Source: Opitutia bacterium
GTDB taxonomy: Bacteria > Verrucomicrobiota > Verrucomicrobiia > Opitutales > Seribacteraceae
Direction of reading: 5' to 3'
Length of the DNA stretch: 6,640 nt
Assembly (NCBI GenBank): GCA_002692605.1
Contig: NZLE01000092.1
Coordinates: 2,144 to 8,783 of the forward strand
The position numbers and the translations under genes were made by a program. The notes beneath the pieces are model-generated. The model did no database searches, was not told the origin of the DNA, and was given only the letters and a program-made list of their open reading frames with translations. Every line of letters starts with the position of its first letter. The first letter of the stretch is position 1. This document shows, one piece after another, positions 5,560-6,640 of the stretch.

Positions 5560-6640
5560 TTGAAAACCGCATTCCTTCTCAGCCTTTCCCTGACCTCTTG
5601 CCTTAGCCACAATTTGGCCGACAACGGGTTGGGTCCAGAAGTCATAGACCTGAACGCCAAGGACGTTTCCTTTGAGAACGAAAAAGGTCTCCCCTATCTC
5701 AAAAAACCCTTCATCAATTCCTTTCCCAGAGACCGTCGGGATCAATTGCAAATTGCAAAACTCGGGGCCGGGGGGGAAGATAGAGGAAGAATTCTTTCCT
5801 ATGCCCAATCTCTTGCGGAACCCTCAGGAAACCCCAAATTCGGAAATACGGACAGTCTCTTGATCGCTCACCGGGGGAAACTGATCCTCGAGTCATATTA
5901 CCGTAAAGGCAGGGCCAATTACCCCCATTATCAAATGTCCATCACCAAGTCCTACACGGCGTATGCCATTGGTCGGGCCATACAACTGGGGCATATGACC
6001 ATGGAAGATCTCCATAAACCCGTCGTTTCCTTCCTCGACCAGATTGAACCTGACCAATTGGCAAAAGGAGCCGAACAGATCACCCTTCATCAAGCAATGC
6101 AGATGAGTTCAGGAATTCGTTTGCCCAAGAAGAGGATCGGGGAGATCGTCCGTAAACCAGATTTACTCAAAGGACAGGGACAAGCCCGGGCCTATCTTCA
6201 GTTCACCAATCCAATCTCCAGTCAAAGGCCACAGCCATTTAAATATCAATCCGCCGATACGGTCCTGACGATGCAGGTCCTGGAATCAGTAGTACCGGGA
6301 TCAGCGGAAGATTTCATTCGCAATCAATTGCTCAAACCAATGGGAATTGTAAATTACGGGTGGCAAGAGGATCTTAGCGGCTTCCCCAAATCCGCCGCCG
6401 GATCGAGCGTTCTTTCCAGAGACATGATCAAGATGGGATTGCTTACCTTGAACCAAGGATTATGGGATGGAAAACAACACCTCCCCAAGGAATTCATCAA
6501 ACAGGCGACGTCTCCCTTGGTTCAAACGAGTCCAACCAATTTCTATGGATACTTCTGGTGGAGCCAGGTTCGGGAAGTTGGTGAAAGGAAATTCCCATGC
6601 ATTCAAGGAAGAGGCGCCGGGGGGCAATTCATTTTCGTAT
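5560..6640 (+). CDS. Serine hydrolase, beta-lactamase/PBP-like (class C type), probable lipoprotein, C-terminus cut by window edge
   Basis: An active-site-serine hydrolase of the PF00144 type; its substrate (peptide, ester or amide) cannot be told from sequence. Frame 1 is open to the window end. No ATG or GTG precedes the conserved region, so the start must be a rare codon. The TTG at 5560 is chosen because it yields K-T-A, a hydrophobic core and a lipobox L-T-S-C with Cys14, so an outer-surface or periplasmic lipoprotein is likely. A TTG at 5488 is the alternative. There is no Shine-Dalgarno sequence. Of 360 visible residues, about 43-105 form an N-terminal lead (GLPYLKKPFI), followed by DSLLIAHRGKL, the S-x-x-K motif S-I-T-K at 127-130 (Ser127, Lys130), MSSGI near 186, Tyr229 in KYQSAD as the Y-x-N equivalent with Ser in third place, YGYFWW, and G-R-G-A-G-G-Q at 350-356 where the third active-site motif lies. 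Roughly the last 40-60 residues are missing. It is transcribed divergently from the 3-keto-disaccharide hydrolase gene across an 87-base gap. Confidence 0.88.
   Translation, partial: MKTAFLLSLSLTSCLSHNLADNGLGPEVIDLNAKDVSFENEKGLPYLKKPFINSFPRDRRDQLQIAKLGAGGEDRGRILSYAQSLAEPSGNPKFGNTDSLLIAHRGKLILESYYRKGRANYPHYQMSITKSYTAYAIGRAIQLGHMTMEDLHKPVVSFLDQIEPDQLAKGAEQITLHQAMQMSSGIRLPKKRIGEIVRKPDLLKGQGQARAYLQFTNPISSQRPQPFKYQSADTVLTMQVLESVVPGSAEDFIRNQLLKPMGIVNYGWQEDLSGFPKSAAGSSVLSRDMIKMGLLTLNQGLWDGKQHLPKEFIKQATSPLVQTSPTNFYGYFWWSQVREVGERKFPCIQGRGAGGQFIFV

Noticed and set aside
5745..5758. Tandem 7-base repeat ATTGCAA x2
   Set aside because: Two copies only, inside coding sequence (Leu-Gln-Ile-Ala-Lys); no sign of a regulatory or mobile function.

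Overview
The window looks like a piece of chromosome from a polysaccharide-degrading bacterium of the Planctomycetota/Verrucomicrobiota (PVC) group. This is inferred from gene content: a formylglycine sulfatase, a 3-keto-disaccharide hydrolase (formerly DUF1080), a secreted AXE1/DLH-type esterase and a serine hydrolase of a kind common in marine members of those phyla. Base composition is near 50% G+C, and none of the four visible gene starts has a convincing Shine-Dalgarno sequence. The phylum call is an inference; no rRNA or marker gene is present.

Layout, left to right. (1) 1-1242, + strand: sulfatase, cut off at its N-terminus by the window edge. (2) 1246-2961, - strand: secreted alpha/beta hydrolase (acetyl-esterase-like) with an extra C-terminal domain. 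It is convergent with the sulfatase; the two stop codons are 3 bases apart inside a short inverted repeat. (3) 3089-4501, - strand: secreted glucoamylase-like / GH144-type glycosidase. (4) 4630-5472, - strand: secreted 3-keto-disaccharide hydrolase with a proline-rich N-terminal extension. (5) 5560-6640, + strand: serine hydrolase of the beta-lactamase/PBP-like family, probably a lipoprotein starting at TTG, divergent from gene 4 and cut off by the right edge. The intergenic gaps (about 127, 128 and 87 bases) hold no RNA gene or clear terminator.

Together the genes read as an extracytoplasmic glycan-processing island. The sulfatase would remove sulfate esters, the alpha/beta hydrolase would remove acyl groups, the GH144-like enzyme would cleave a glucan backbone (beta-1,2-glucan is the known substrate of characterised members), and the 3-keto-disaccharide hydrolase would cleave glycosides already oxidised at C3. 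The serine hydrolase is less easily placed. Genes 2-4 are co-directional, in the order gene 4 -> gene 3 -> gene 2, and may be co-transcribed. No transporter, regulator, sulfatase-maturation enzyme or 3-dehydrogenating oxidoreductase is visible. No mobile element, CRISPR array, tRNA or rRNA was seen.
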